NCBI GenBank assembly: GCA_947247005.1
Contig: OX365955.1
Coordinates: 37,923,822-37,987,821, forward strand
Length of the DNA stretch: 64,000 bases
Origin: Spisula solida
Taxonomy: Eukaryota > Mollusca > Bivalvia > Venerida > Mactridae
Direction of reading: 5' to 3'
Part shown: in pieces, positions 24,516 to 37,011 of the stretch
Numbering within the stretch: the stretch's first letter is position 1
How the letters are laid out: every line of letters starts with the position of its first letter
Translations under genes and position numbers: made by a program
Notes under the pieces: generated by a model
Databases searched by the model: none
Seen by the model: only the letters and a program-made list of their open reading frames with translations
Told to the model about the DNA's origin: nothing

Positions 24516-24928
24516 TGTGGTATTCAGTATTGATCTTACTTGACTTAATGATAAGGACAACCAATCCTATCACACCATATCAAACTCTTGGTCAGTAACA
24601 GGCGATATGATTAGCTATCCATATTATCCAATAAAATAAGATCAATATTGAGTACCACCCCTGATCTTACTTGACTTAAGGATAAGGACAACTAATCATA
24701 TCACACCATATCAAACTCTTGGTCACTAACAGGCGATATGATTGGCTATCAGTATTATACAATTCAATAAGATAAATATTGAATACCACCCCTGTTCACT
24801 TGACTTAAGGATAAGGACACCCAATCATATCACACCATATCAAACTCTTGGTCACTAACAGGCGATATGATTGGCTATCCGTATTATACAATTCAATAAG
24901 ATAAATATTGAATACCACCCCTGTTCAC
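24516..24928. mobile_element. Tandem triplet of a palindromic MITE
   Basis: Three consecutive copies (about 120-140 bp each) of a unit that is itself an inverted repeat. Each starts near ATTGATCTTACTTGACTTAA GGATAAGGACA and ends in the near complement TATCCGTATTATACAATTCA ATAAGATAAATATTGA followed by CCACCCC. A single related copy lies at 57153-57300. Copies two and three are nearly identical, pointing to recent tandem duplication. Confidence 0.8.
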
Positions 24929-25345
24929 TTGAGAGGTGAAGTACAGTACCGGTACATCTGCAGGTATGTGAATTGTACAAATGTCAATGTCCTGTAGTTA
25001 ATGTTTGCTTAGGTTGTAATCAGAGGTATGATAATTGGATAATAAGACAATTTAACATGGAGTACCTGTCAGAATAGACTAGTATTTTACATCAGCCACT
25101 CAACATTGTAAGAGCAGGGGTTCCATTTGACTCGGTATTATGGGGTTTTGACTTATTATAATTAATGATTTGTTCAGTAAAGCAGACTAATGAGTGGCTT
25201 ATTGCTTGTGGTCAATTAACTAATTAACAGGTCTGATATGCCAAGCATCATATTGATCCTGCTTTCTGGCTTGGGTGCAGTTTAAATAAAAAATTAAGGA
25301 AAATGTCTCTCATGTAATACATATTGCATAGGTGACAAATTCCAA

Positions 25346-25556
25346 TACTGTAAACCAATTTACTTTCGCGAGTACTAACTTTCGCATTTTGCTGATCGTT
25401 TGCATATTTGTGACTGCAAATTTTTGCATTTTTAAGTTTCCTGCAATGTCCATATTAACTTTTTTAGTGCTTTCGCGGTGACTTAATTTTGCAAAATTAT
25501 ACCACTCGCGAACTTCGTAAATTAAATTGTGCGAAGTAATTTCTTGGTTTACAGTA
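25346..25556. mobile_element. 211-bp MITE, copy 2 (inverted relative to 5677-5887)
   Basis: Same length and ends as the copy at 5677-5887 (TACTGTAAACCA and TGGTTTACAGTA), in the opposite orientation, with interior TTCGCG/GCGAAC words conserved. Indels elsewhere are few. Confidence 0.88.
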
Positions 25557-27706
25557 TATACTTTTTACACCACATGCATATGACATTGCCTTAATACTCA
25601 TGTTGTCATGATTACATGAACTGAGTTGTAATTAATAAACTTGTAGCTTGGCATAAGATGTAGGATGGTATGCTGCAACATAGTAATTTTAAAATACATG
25701 TGACGTAATGTGATCGAAACACCTGAACAGGAAATGACGTTACTCGTCATGGATAGATGAAAACAGAATAATGTTCTGGCTTCTAAAATATTAAATTAAA
25801 TTGATCTTAATCAGACAGACTTTTACCAAGTGGATTAAATACGTCAATGATATCTTTGTCAGTTGTTACATTCATTTTCAATTTCTCTGAGTGTCTGAAT
25901 GAACAAAAAAAAACTCCCACCAGATTCCATTGCTGGCGTGTTCAGCTGTCTGGTGAAGCATATTGTTGGTATTAAAACTACCACTTCTAGTTAATTACAC
26001 CTAGAATGATCAGTTTAATCCAAGATTGCAGCTGAAGTGTTGAACAATTAATTAGTCCAAAAGCTAAATATTTCCATTATGACCATTTTTTCACTTTGAA
26101 GTTGTAATTTTTGCTTATAAAAGAATGTTGTACTTTTGATAACGGTTGGTAAGAATGGCGTCTGGTAACCGCTGCTGAAACATCATATTTTTTGTGTTGT
26201 TGAAATATTTTGAAGAAACAAAATTGGTTTTCTATTTAAAGAAGATTTTTATCTTGTGTTTCTGCTTGTTAGATCAACATTGTACTATAATCAGACGGCC
26301 ATAAATTACCTAATGGTGATGAATTCTGCAAGATTATCTGGCATCTATCTCATATAACATTGCTTACTGCATGAAACATTCCTGGACAAAAATGGTTGAA
26401 CATTTTGTGAAGATTTTGATTGGCAATTAAGCTAATACTAGGATTGGAATTCATCAAACAGTTTCATCTCCTTCAACTGCATAAGCATAATTTTAATAGT
26501 TTATCAGGTGTCAGCATTTTTCTGGTGTCACATGACTGCTGTTTCTAAAGGTACTCTCACTTTGGTCGTTCAAATGTACATGTTTACAGCGATATTAGTC
26601 AGTATGTGAAATTTAGCATTATTCTGTACTTTTAATTTTGCTGGAATTAATGTTCTGCAGGGTTATGAGTCTTGTTTGAGAATCTGTTTTTCATTGCATT
26701 ACTATGTTTCGTGTTTTGTTAATATGACTCTCCATAGAGCATCTTCAGTGCTTTGATTTGGGTTAATTTCTCTGATACATGCACTTGTCTTATTTGATGA
26801 ATATATCTTCGTATAAACAGTTTTTGCTTGAAAAATATGATATTACTTCTGACTAAAGACTGTGTAATAATTGGGTATGCTTTAAAATTCTTGATTTTAT
26901 CTTCATTTTTGAAAGACAAACATGCGCATGTATTGGCAGCAGTTTCTATAGAAGCTTGGCTGTTTTGTAAGGCTTTTGAATTCCCTATTTAGATTGGATG
27001 GACTGGTATGCTTTGAACATAAGCCACCTAGGTGATCCACATTTGCAGACTGGATTCTCCACATGTGCTAGATAATAAGAATTCTTTCTTAGTAAAATTG
27101 TTAAAAAGAAAACAATCAGGTATTATTCAATCTTCTATTGCTTTTTTCTGTGCATTTGTGACTTAAGCAAGCTTGCGAAGATAAAGTTTCTTTTAGTCCT
27201 GGTTTTTCCTTGTTTTAGCATGTTTCTGAAATAAATGTTTCATCAAGTTTAACAAGCGTTCCTTTACAATCTGTTTAGGCAGGCTTTGATCTCTGTTATT
27301 CAGCTTTATTCAGGGAATATTTCATCAACAAAGTATAACATGAGAGTTTGTGTTTTTGTTTGTTGGCTAAAACCTGTTGCTTTTTTGTGTCTAGCTAGTC
27401 TTTATGTCTATATTTTTTCTCGGCATACACATAGAAAACACACACAATGATCTTTTGTGTTCCACATTTAGAAATATTTAGGATGCAAACAGACCACCTT
27501 TGCTGTTCCTTGTATTTGTTCTGGCACTGAATACTTTTTTTATATGATTTTAATTTCCTTGAATTCTTTGTGTGCTTATATCATAGTGATGTTAATCAGT
27601 GGTTGACCAATTTATTTGGCAGTAAATCAGTTCTTAGAATTTTTGAGACACTATGTATTTACCAAAAAGCTTGTTATGTAAAATGATTTTTCTGTTGTTC
27701 CTTGTT

Positions 27707-27845
27707 GTTGCTTGTGTTGTATCTTGCTATTACATGTATGTTGCTTGTGTTGTATCTTGGTATTACATGTATGTTGCTTGTGTTGTATCTTGCTATTACA
27801 TGTATGTTGCTTGTGTTGTATCTTGCTATTACATGTATGTTGCTT
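27707..27845. repeat. 33-bp minisatellite, four copies
   Basis: Unit GTTGCTTGTGTTGTATCTTG CTATTACATGTAT. A unit length divisible by three opens frames on both strands, giving Cys-rich and Lys/His-rich pseudo-proteins. Not a gene. Confidence 0.95.
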
Positions 27846-27902
27846 GGCCACCATATGCATATTTGAGTTTAGTGTCTGTTACAACTGTAAGAATACCAGG
27901 TA

Positions 27903-28262
27903 TGCCCAGATAGCTTCATTCTGATAGCTACTTCAAACATTTCAACAGACTTTAATTGTTTACTTGGGAGAGCATTGACCGCGTTACATGAGTTATGTCA
28001 TAGGTCCTATTAATTGAACTATTCCATAGCTTAAAGTATAAGCATATATATAACCTAGATAATTTACTTATGGTACTATTGTAGTTAAACACAACATTAG
28101 CATCTAATCATGCCCACATCTTTGTACTTGTGATGTCATACATAGCACAGGAGATCAACTACCTACATAACTCATGTAACTCTGTCAATGCTCCCTCTAG
28201 AAAAACTATTAAAGTCTGTTGGGAATGTTTGAAGTAGCTATCAGAATGAAGCTTTCTGGGCA
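27903..28262. mobile_element. 360-bp foldback element
   Basis: The left arm from TGCCCAGATAGCTTCATTCT (27903) onward and the right arm ending AGAATGAAGCTTTCTGGGCA (28262) pair imperfectly over about 115 bp. Shared blocks include CTGATAGCTACTTCAAACAT, AACAGACTTTAAT, AGAGCATTGAC and TTACATGAGTTATGT. It lies immediately 3' of the 33-bp minisatellite. No coding capacity. Confidence 0.8.
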
Positions 28263-28385
28263 AACTAAGCACTTGACATAACAAACCTTAGTGTGTTTCC
28301 TGATTCCATTGACCTGACTGGGCAAACATATTCCGAAGTGCTTGACATAAACAACCCATAGTGTGTGGCCATTGACCTGGCCATT
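28257..28385. repeat. Diverged tandem duplication, ~65-75 bp
   Basis: Two copies of a block with GGGCAAACTAAGCACTTGAC / GGGCAAACATATTCCGAAGT, then ACATAA and TAGTGTGT, then CCATTGACCTG. It overlaps the end of the foldback element. Confidence 0.6.
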
Positions 28386-28683
28386 GAAAGGCAAAATCAG
28401 AACAAGGAAGTCATGCTTCAGAAATGTCTTCCAGTAACAATTCTTCTTCCATTTTTGACAGGGTCGTATAAGCTAATATGCCATGTTTATATTTGGTGAA
28501 GTCCCATGATATCAAAGTCAGTTACCTTCTTTGTATAATTCAATTGCTAGGAATGAGAAATCAGTGGTTTTTTTCTGGTAAATGGATACAAAATGTATGC
28601 AATGTCATCAGTTTGGTAGGACTTACACCTTGCTGGCATACAAAGACTCATAAGTAACATACTGATTTAACATAATATTGAAA

Positions 28684-28797
28684 CAACTGGATGGCTACGC
28701 ACTTACGATGGCAGTAGACAAAAAGACTGGATGGCTACGCACTTACGATGGCAGTAGACAGAATGACTGGATGGCTTTGCACTTCTGACTGCATTAG
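28684..28797. repeat. 40-bp tandem repeat, three copies
   Basis: Unit ACTGGATGGCTACGCACTTA CGATGGCAGTAGACAAAAAG; the third copy is diverged. Intronic. Confidence 0.88.
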
Positions 28798-30725
28798 TCA
28801 AATAAGAGCAAAGAAGAAAACAAATTGAACTAACCGTGCAATATTTCTGCAAACTATGGAAGTTTACAACTCTAACTGTAGTCTAACGTAGCCTCAAAGA
28901 AGATGCTTGCGTTGGATTAAATTGATAAATTAAGATGTCTACAAAAGTTGCGATAAATTACTGAGAATTGCAGGGTTACCTTACAAAATGTTACTGTTTC
29001 TTGGCAATGTTTTGAGATTTATCAGTGTCTACAAACTTGTACTTTTAATGTTTTGGATAGCTGTCTACTGGATCCATACAAATGACCTATGAGTTTGAGT
29101 TAGATGTTGTAATAGCAATTGGCATTTCATTAACTTTACAGTAATTGAAAACAAACATTTTCAATTAGAATTTTCTGAGTTTAATCACTTATCTTATTAA
29201 GTTGAAATTTGTATTAGACACACATGTTCACCCCGCCCATTTTCTTGTTCTTGAGTTATTGCGCAATATTTAAGATAAATGAGAATTTTTATTAGTATGT
29301 ACCGATTATAAAATTTTGAAGTATGGTTCTGATAGGGTTGGTATTTACCTCAGTCTGTTTCGTTCAGAATTGCAACAATTGGCATTATTATTGTCAGGAA
29401 TTTATGAGACATATTTTGTTTATTGTCAATTAAATAGCTGTCAATGTTTTACTGCGGATGATATGTTGTGCCAGTTTGTACTAAATATGTCATCATAAAT
29501 TACTCTAATCATTCTCTACCAGTACCTACTCTATTACACTAATATCTTTCGTATCAAGAACTGTGAATTTTACGTATTTTTTACAGCCAGAATGGCTTAT
29601 TAGCAATTACTGATGTAATGATACGTTAAAGATAAATTAAGACTTGGCTTTGTGGTTTGGGGTTAATGACTAGCATAAGTGCTTTATGTAATCGTTTCTA
29701 TCTTTTATTCTCTACTTAGTTTTAGTGAAGGAACAATGAGGCAGCCGTAACCATGGATATATTTACTGACCGTTTACTCGTTTTATTAGATGTTCAGTTT
29801 TGAAGAGAACAAACTTTGAAGAGCATATATTATATTATCCTTTAGTCTGCACCCATATAATTGTCAAATACAGAAACCTCTTACATATGAACCAGTTACC
29901 ATATAATCTAAAGCAAAATAACCTAGCCTCTCTAGTGCTCTTGTTTGCTTACTAATATACATGTAGTCTATTTACTTGTGAAACAATCTTGAGAAGCAAT
30001 TTGTTAGCCAATAAAATTATGTTTTACAAACAATTGACCAATCGATACACAGTACACATCTACTCTCAGCTAAATTTGAATTGCAAGAATCCACAATGTG
30101 ATATGGCATTATATTGCTACAATGGTTTGAATATATAATCCATTGTAAGGCAGGAGTTTCTCAGAGCCATTTGGAAAACTAATCTATGAACTTAACTTTA
30201 CTTATAAGAAACCAGAGATATATTTAAGTATGTAAGTTCTTGTTGTAGTGATTGATTTAGCTCACACTGATAAAAGTATTAAGATTTTATGCAAAATGTC
30301 AGCTTAGCAAAGATTTCCCTCTGATTGGTGAGGGGAAGATTTCCAGACGTTATGTTTCTGGTTGCTTGAAATGCCAGATTCTTACAAAGATCATAAGCAC
30401 CCAGTCACCATTCTTAGCTCTGCTTGTTACAATGTTGTCTTGGACCTGCTGAATACATAGGTTTTTCACTTAAAGACTATTGCCACATTAAAGTTGTCCA
30501 CTCCCTATCTTAGTCAATTTTCACCAAACTTATAAAGGTCATTAATTTTTGAATTGGTGAAATTCAGACTGTGTACTCTGGAATTGTGAAGCCTTTGTCC
30601 AATTTTCATCAAACTTATTTTGATATTTGGAGGAGCAAAAAGTTGCCGCATGTTCGCTTAGTTCAATAAAATTGTCATACTGCAATTAACAAGTCACCAA
30701 CAACATGTCAATATTCATACTTATA

Positions 30726-30898
30726 TTATTCAATTATGTATTCAATACTAGGATTAGATTTTAATTTTATTATTCAATTATATATTCAATACTAGGATTA
30801 GATTTTAATTTTATTATTCAATTATATATTCAATACTAGGATTAGATTTTAATTTTATTATTCAATTATATATTCAATACTAGGATTAGATTTTAATT
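30726..30898. repeat. 44-bp tandem repeat, four copies
   Basis: Unit TTATTCAATTATATATTCAA TACTAGGATTAGATTTTAATTTTA in four nearly identical copies. The array leads directly into the 15-bp minisatellite. Confidence 0.93.
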
Positions 30899-30910
30899 TC
30901 TATGGCAAAA

Positions 30911-31190
30911 ATCCTTTGACAAACAGCCTTAAAAAAACAACCTTTGACAATTAGCCCTTGACAAACAACCTTCGACAAGCAACCTTCTACAAAAACCTTT
31001 GACAAACAACCTTTGACAAAAACCTTCGACAAACAACCTTTGACAAACAACCTTCGACAAACAACCTTTGACAAACAACCTTCGACAAACAACATTTGAC
31101 AAACAACCTCCAATAAACAACCTCCAATAAACAAATTCTGACAAACAGCCTTTGACAAACAACCTTTGACAAACCACCTTTGACAAAAAA
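30911..31190. repeat. 15-bp minisatellite, about 19 copies
   Basis: Unit CTTTGACAAACAACC with CTTCGAC and CTCCAATAAACAACC variants. Because 15 is a multiple of three, all minus-strand frames stay open and give VCQRLFVKGCLSK-like pseudo-proteins. These are artefacts of the repeat. Confidence 0.95.
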
Positions 31191-32191
31191 CCTTAGGCAA
31201 ATATTTAGATGGAGTGATCTGGTCAATTAGTCTGACACCTGTTGCTGATTGGAATATTATACTGTAATCTTCAGTTCCAAGTCTTCTAGTAACTGTTGTG
31301 CTTTAAGAGTTGCTTTACTCTAATATCTCACCTTGTCAGCAAATGCATCAGTCAAACTTTTACAATGTTGAAAGCTAGGTCACAAATTTGTTCACCATGC
31401 TATCTGGACCACCAATGTACAACCTGAGTAATAAACGAATCTCCTTGATTGACAAAGAAGGAGCCCTGCTTAAAATATACCACAATGTCAGAGCACTATC
31501 ACAGAATTGCACATAAAAATGTTAATAATGCCTCGGCTCTGCCAGAAATGAATACCAGTAAGGCTTCTTGATGGCCTATTAACATTGGAACCAATTATCC
31601 TGGATACAGGCTACAGTATGGGTTTAAGTTGGCACAGCTCAAGGCTTTCATGTAGCTGCCGGATTTTGTTTCAAAATTTGGAAACTACGTAGAGATGTTG
31701 TTTTTCAACATATGTATTTGAGATTTTTATGGCCGATAGGTTTTCCTTATTTCTTTTATATTGTTCAAGACTTTATCACATTCAGTTACATGCCTGCTTG
31801 TAACTTGTTGATTCTAGTGCCAATGCTTTGTATGTGATAAGATATCTTTGAAAAATAATCAAAATTGCATATTGAGGTTTAATGTAATTTATTAGCTCTA
31901 TTATTTTTATGTAGAAGTTTATATGTGTTCAAAACTTACTGCTTAATTTGTGATAGTGGTACACCATCCAGGTTGATCTGATTTGGGATTGACGTAGAGA
32001 TTTGTTAAAGGTTTAGTAGAGATTTGTTAAAGGTTTACGTGTGCTCACTGATTCAAGTCAGTTTCCTTCTTTCTTCTCAATGGGGCTCACCATTTCTTGA
32101 TAAAAGAAATCGGATTTATTACATTTCGTTACTTTGTGAAGAATTTGGATTATTTATTTATGCCTTGGAATAAAAAAAATAGAAAAAAATG

Positions 32192-32199
32192 TATATAAA
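32192..32199 (+). promoter_or_regulatory. Possible TATA box upstream of the candidate internal first exon
   Basis: TATATAAA about 400 bp before the ATG at 32595. In such AT-rich sequence a match of this kind is common by chance, so it only gains meaning if the exon at 32595-32657 is confirmed as a first exon. Confidence 0.2.
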
Positions 32200-32594
32200 A
32201 AAGTGATGGTTTAATACAAATTTAATTTATCAAATGGATTAAAGAGAGAAAAAATTATATTCTTATTATATCAGAACTGGACATTGTAAAAAAAATGTGC
32301 TACTGTGAGTTTCAATTGGAATAAAGAATTTTTTTGTTCTTATTTTGGATATTCTGCATTCAGATTTGGAGTTATTAATTATTGGAATAATCAGGAAATT
32401 GTTTTAATTCCATATATTGTGCAATTTGTGCTGTGTGTTTAATAATTCACATGAATTTGGAATAAAATCACTCGAGATTGTGAAAATATTCAAAGATTTT
32501 CTCAAAAATGAAAAGTTGATTTAAATCATGATTCCACGCTGAATTTGTGCAATTTTTGACATTTATTCAATTTTTTGGAGGAATAATTCACAGT

Positions 32595-32657
32595 ATGCCC
32601 CGACTTCCTGCATTGAAAGATCTCCCTGTTATTTATGAAATACACGAGTCACATGAA
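32595..32657 (+). CDS. Candidate alternative first coding exon inside the 19.9-kb intron
   Basis: ATG at 32595 begins 21 codons, MPRLPALKDLPVIYEIHESH plus E, ending exactly on a codon at a consensus donor (GTAAGT, 32658). The peptide composition looks like protein rather than translated intron. Codon-exact ending is compatible with the phase-0 exons at 38947, 47375, 49684 and 51141. It cannot be an internal exon using the CACAG just before it: entered in phase 0 from 19079, that reading hits a stop. Joining to 38947 would start the product with half an Ig fold, which is odd. It may instead be the first exon of an unrecognised isoform or nested gene. Confidence 0.4.
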
Positions 32658-33248
32658 GTAAGTTGTGATTGTATTTTTAATTTTATTTATTGCTCAATTC
32701 TAATTTATATTTTTGAAAAAAAATTATGGGGTTTAAACACAACATTGATTTGAAGTATCTTTTTTTTTAAAAAAACTGAAGTTTTGTAATGTCTTGGTGC
32801 AATGTATGTAATACTTACTGACGACAATATATGTTTTTATTTCGATTACAAATGAAAATCAAAGACTGTAGCATTTTCCTATGAACATATCAACACAATT
32901 TCGCCAAAAAAAATGTATCCTTTTATTTTAGGCAAAAGAGGATTGAATTGAGACCTCAATCTCCGGAGGCATCTCAAGTAGAAGCTCAAATTGAGATTTT
33001 GCTCAAATCAGAGTCTGAATTTTAGATAAATCGAAAGTTCGAACTCTTGAAATATCAGAATAATATTTCTGTTTTGTGATGCCAATTTTTGGTCAAGCCT
33101 CTCATGAAAAGTAACACAAATACACATGGCTATATTTGAGATGAGATTTAGATCAAATGAGATTCTTCTGGAGATTAGGGCCAGGTATATTTATTAATTG
33201 CAAAATGTGTGCACTGAAAAAACTTGTAAACTGATATTTTATAAAACA

Positions 33249-33404
33249 CAGGGCTCGACACTAACACTGGTCCGCTGGTCTGAGACCAGTGATAATCCAG
33301 AAGGACCAGTGAAAATTCTGAAGGACCAGTAACTGTCCTATTTACAAATTTGGCACTTTTGCCCTGTCGGACCAGTGGCCAAAATAGTTAAGTGTCTAGG
33401 CCTG
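33249..33404. mobile_element. Small hAT-like element, ~156 bp
   Basis: Left end CAGGGCTCGACACTAAC; right end GTTAAGTGTCTAGGCCTG, imperfect complements. The interior has repeated GGACCAGT words (three copies) and CTGGTCC. CAGGG ends suggest hAT. The target duplication is not clear. Confidence 0.55.
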
Positions 33405-34059
33405 AAACAGGCCTGGAGTTCTTAGCATATAGGAATTTGTAATCACCTCGAAGGACTGTCAGGTTTGCATCCTATTGTCCATTGGAATGGGTAGCTGTTA
33501 GTGATAAATTAAGATTAACCCATTGTTTAGAAGAAATATAAAGTAGTTGCCAAGAAATTGCCTTATTTTATTTGATGTATTATATGCCGATTTGCTCAAA
33601 TAACTGGTAAATGGTATAAAACAAGTCCGGATTATTCCAGCTGTGCCTGGATGGTATTAGTTCTGCATCATTCTCCCTATCATAATAAAATCTACATTTC
33701 TTTTTTTTTGTCCTTGATTTCCAGTAATTTTGCATTGGTATTTATATGCACCTATAAAATAATAATTCATATGAGCAAGTGTTCATTAAAATTCAAACTT
33801 AATGGCAATTTATTTATTGAAATTCACATAATTTGAACTTGTTTAATGGCTGCACAATGTGGAAGTTTTATATGTATGTACTAAAAATTATTGCAATAAA
33901 ATAGTAATTAATTTTAACAACCTTCAATTTCCTGTTTGCTAAAGGATTGTTCAAATTAAAACTCCCAGAAAGTTTTCTTCACTACAGTGTAACCTGTATA
34001 GAACACAGACATTGTATAATATGCAAAATTTGTCTGGTGTTGAAAGGTTTCTGATTTAA

Positions 34060-34750
34060 GACTTCAAAACCATCAATTGCAATACTTTTCAAACTCAAAA
34101 GTCACCAAATCTTACTATTTAACATTTTGACTGGTTGTATGGGGCTGCTTTCATGCAGAGCTAGCAATCAAAAACCGTCAATGGCAATACTATTCAAACT
34201 CAAATGGCCAATCAAATGTCACCAAATCTTATTATTCAACATTTTGACTGGAAGTATGGGGCCGCTTTCATGCAGAGCTAGGAATCAAAAACCGTCAATG
34301 GCAATACTTTTTAAACTCATACGGTCTATCAAATGTCAACAAATCTTGTTACCGGTATGTTACATTTTGACTGTGGCCGCTTTCATGCAGAGCTAGCGAT
34401 CCAAAACTGTCAATGGCAATACTTTTCAAACTCAAATGGCCAATCAAATGTCACCAAATCTTATTATTCAACATTTTGACTGGTTGTATGGGGCTGCTTT
34501 CATGCAGAGCTAGCAATCAAAAACCGTCAATGGCAATACTATTCAAACTCAAATGGCCAATCAAATGTCACCAAATCTTATTATTCAACATTTTGACTGG
34601 AAGTATGGGGCCGCTTTCATGCAGAGCTTGGAATCAAAAACCGTCAATGGCAATACTTTTTAAACTCATACGGTCTATCAAATGTCAACAAATCTTGTTA
34701 CCGGTATGTTACATTTTGACTGTGGCCGCTTTTACATATGCAGAGCTAGC
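34060..34750. repeat. ~117-bp tandem repeat with 349-bp higher-order period
   Basis: About six copies of a unit containing GCTTTCATGCAGAGCTAGCA, AATCAAAAACCGTCAATGGC and CAAATGTCACCAAATCTT. Three adjacent unit types form a block that is repeated: the block at about 34121 recurs at about 34470 almost unchanged. Open frames spanning it are repeat artefacts. Confidence 0.9.
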
Positions 34751-36480
34751 AATGTGTACAAGTTGTTTTTGTGCTCTGCTATTTCTGTTGAGTGCTACCT
34801 TCACTGACTGATTTGTTGTTATCTTCTTGATGCTGTACAGCAGTTGTGTTCGAGAGAAAACCTCACTGTTCAAGTTCATAATTGTTTGAAGGAGAAATTG
34901 TTGGTCAAATATATGTGTTGGTCACAAAAGATGTAAAGATGTGTTGTATTCAGGGGTGTCAATTTTCCTGATTTATCCTGAATTCCGGATTTGTCATTCC
35001 TGAAAGAGCAATGGCTTCTGACATCGGTCATTTACTCTTAAAACCATGGGTAGTTTGCCTATAAAATGTATAAATGTAAAAGTATCAAAGTGACCCTTCA
35101 GATTCAGAAGTTTGAGGAACCTTGGGAATGTAATCAGATTAAAATTGACGTGCAACATGCTGAAAGTCTTAACACAAGGTGTTGAAACATTAGTAAAAAT
35201 GGTGATGATAATTATAGAATGATTTGCAACGTTTCAAATACTAAAGCACTGGCAATGACAGCATTAGTCGAGACTGTCTATTTTGAGCATTTAAACTCAT
35301 TGTTTGCCAAGAATTCGAAGCTTTTGCCGCAGTTATGTTTTTGCCGGAAACATTTCTTGAGAAATTTACAGCCCCTGTACATTGATTTCGACATTTTCTT
35401 GCAAACTGTTTTTGGTAACTGTCAGCTATTTTGGAGAACCTACGTCATAGATAACAGAATTTAATGAAATTTCCAGCATTTGGAACAGTGAGGGGGTATG
35501 ATACTAAACTGTTTACATTGAAATCATGAAATTTAAAATGATGATATTAACTATAAAGTAAGTAACATACGTAGCATCACATGGAATATTCTATCAGATG
35601 AAGTTATATTTTTACCCTGGGATGGTGCTGGTTTGATCACAGGATGAGACGCATATGCTCCTAATTAAAGTCTTAAAAGATGTCTTAAAAAGCTGGCATT
35701 GGTATCGTAGCTCTGCTGGCTTGGAACTCAGTGCATTAGGGTAGTTCTAATTCTGACTTGGAACTCTGTGTGCAAGGCTAGTTCCAATGCAGTGTTGACA
35801 CTTGGTGCTTCTGAGGGTAGTTCCAATTATAATTGGTCCCATGCTTTGGATTACTATAATATTATGACTGTTATACTATTGATATGACTTTAAAACCACC
35901 AAAAATAAGATAAGAATCAGCTGGGAGGATCAAACATATTACGTGATTGGAAGAGTTACTTATCTGTGATTGAAATTATTATACATAATGCTATGAAATA
36001 AGATCAAACATTAATGTAATATTTGACTGAATTATACAATATTAGATCTACCCTCTTAGTTCAAACGATATATTTTTTCTAAATCATTCAATATTACCCT
36101 TTAAGTTCAAACAGTATTTTTTAAGGATGTTTGTGAGTGGTATTAAGATCTGAGGAAATGAGAATTGTTTGGTTAGAGTTACTCCCCTTGGTTACAGTTT
36201 GATGTTTTCAATACTTACCTCTTACATCAGATGCTGTAAAATTATTATTTGTGGCAGATTAATTTTCTTTAATTTTGCTTATCAACTTGGTAGCGAAATT
36301 AAAATCTCATCGAATAATTGACCTCAAAAATACTTTACGTAATAAAGCCCTGCACTTCAATAGGAAGAAGAAGAATAAGGTGTTTTTTCCTTCAATATTT
36401 TAAACCCACAAGTTTTAAAATGCTGAGCATAGACTTTATTTGCTAGTCAGCTTTCTGCTGAAATATGGCAGGCAAATGAG

Positions 36481-36553
36481 TGCTTCCACCCGTATTTGAA
36501 CCTGGGTCGCCAGATTAGACGGCAAGCACGCTAACCATTGAGAAACCTCCAAA
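36481..36553 (-). mobile_element. tRNA-like sequence, antisense (SINE head or tRNA pseudogene)
   Basis: On the minus strand, box A-like TTTCTCAATGGTTAGCGTG (36527-36545) and box B-like GGTTCAAATACGG (36490-36502) lie at tRNA-like spacing. The acceptor stem was not established. Most likely the head of a SINE or a tRNA pseudogene. Confidence 0.5.
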
Positions 36554-37011
36554 TTACCATTTTACCAATATCCGCTGAATTTGATACCTGCAAAAATGAA
36601 TGATTTTACAATATTAGAGAGATTATTCCTGGCTAATTGCTGATGAGTTGTTTTCTCTCTATAGCATCCTTACATCATTAACCTTTCATTCTGATAAAAG
36701 AAACAACTTATCATTAACTGGAAGTAGATGTTGATTGAAACAGAGATGGTAATGACATACTGCCAAAATCATCAGTTTGCCTACTCATAAATTTAAGTAC
36801 TTGTGGTTTTAAACATTGTACTTTTCTCACCTACTTGTGTAATAAAACCATACTTTCTCCATAGAAACCCTTGGGCTTTATTTGATTGAAGTAATGTATT
36901 TTACTTATTTTTTATTTGAAATAATTGAATAAAACTCCTGCCACCAGGGAACTTGAAGTCTTGAGCTCTGTAGGTGCACATGAACTTAATGTTTTTAGGA
37001 TAATAAAAGAT

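Noticed and set aside
27651..27913. Cys-rich and His/Gln-rich open frames
   Set aside because: Products of the 33-bp minisatellite.
30886..31226. Three overlapping minus-strand open frames, Cys/Val/Phe-rich
   Set aside because: Products of the 15-bp minisatellite, not proteins.
34127..34811. Two similar plus-strand open frames of 89 and 132 codons
   Set aside because: They follow the 117/349-bp tandem repeat, with no start context, splice sites or family features.
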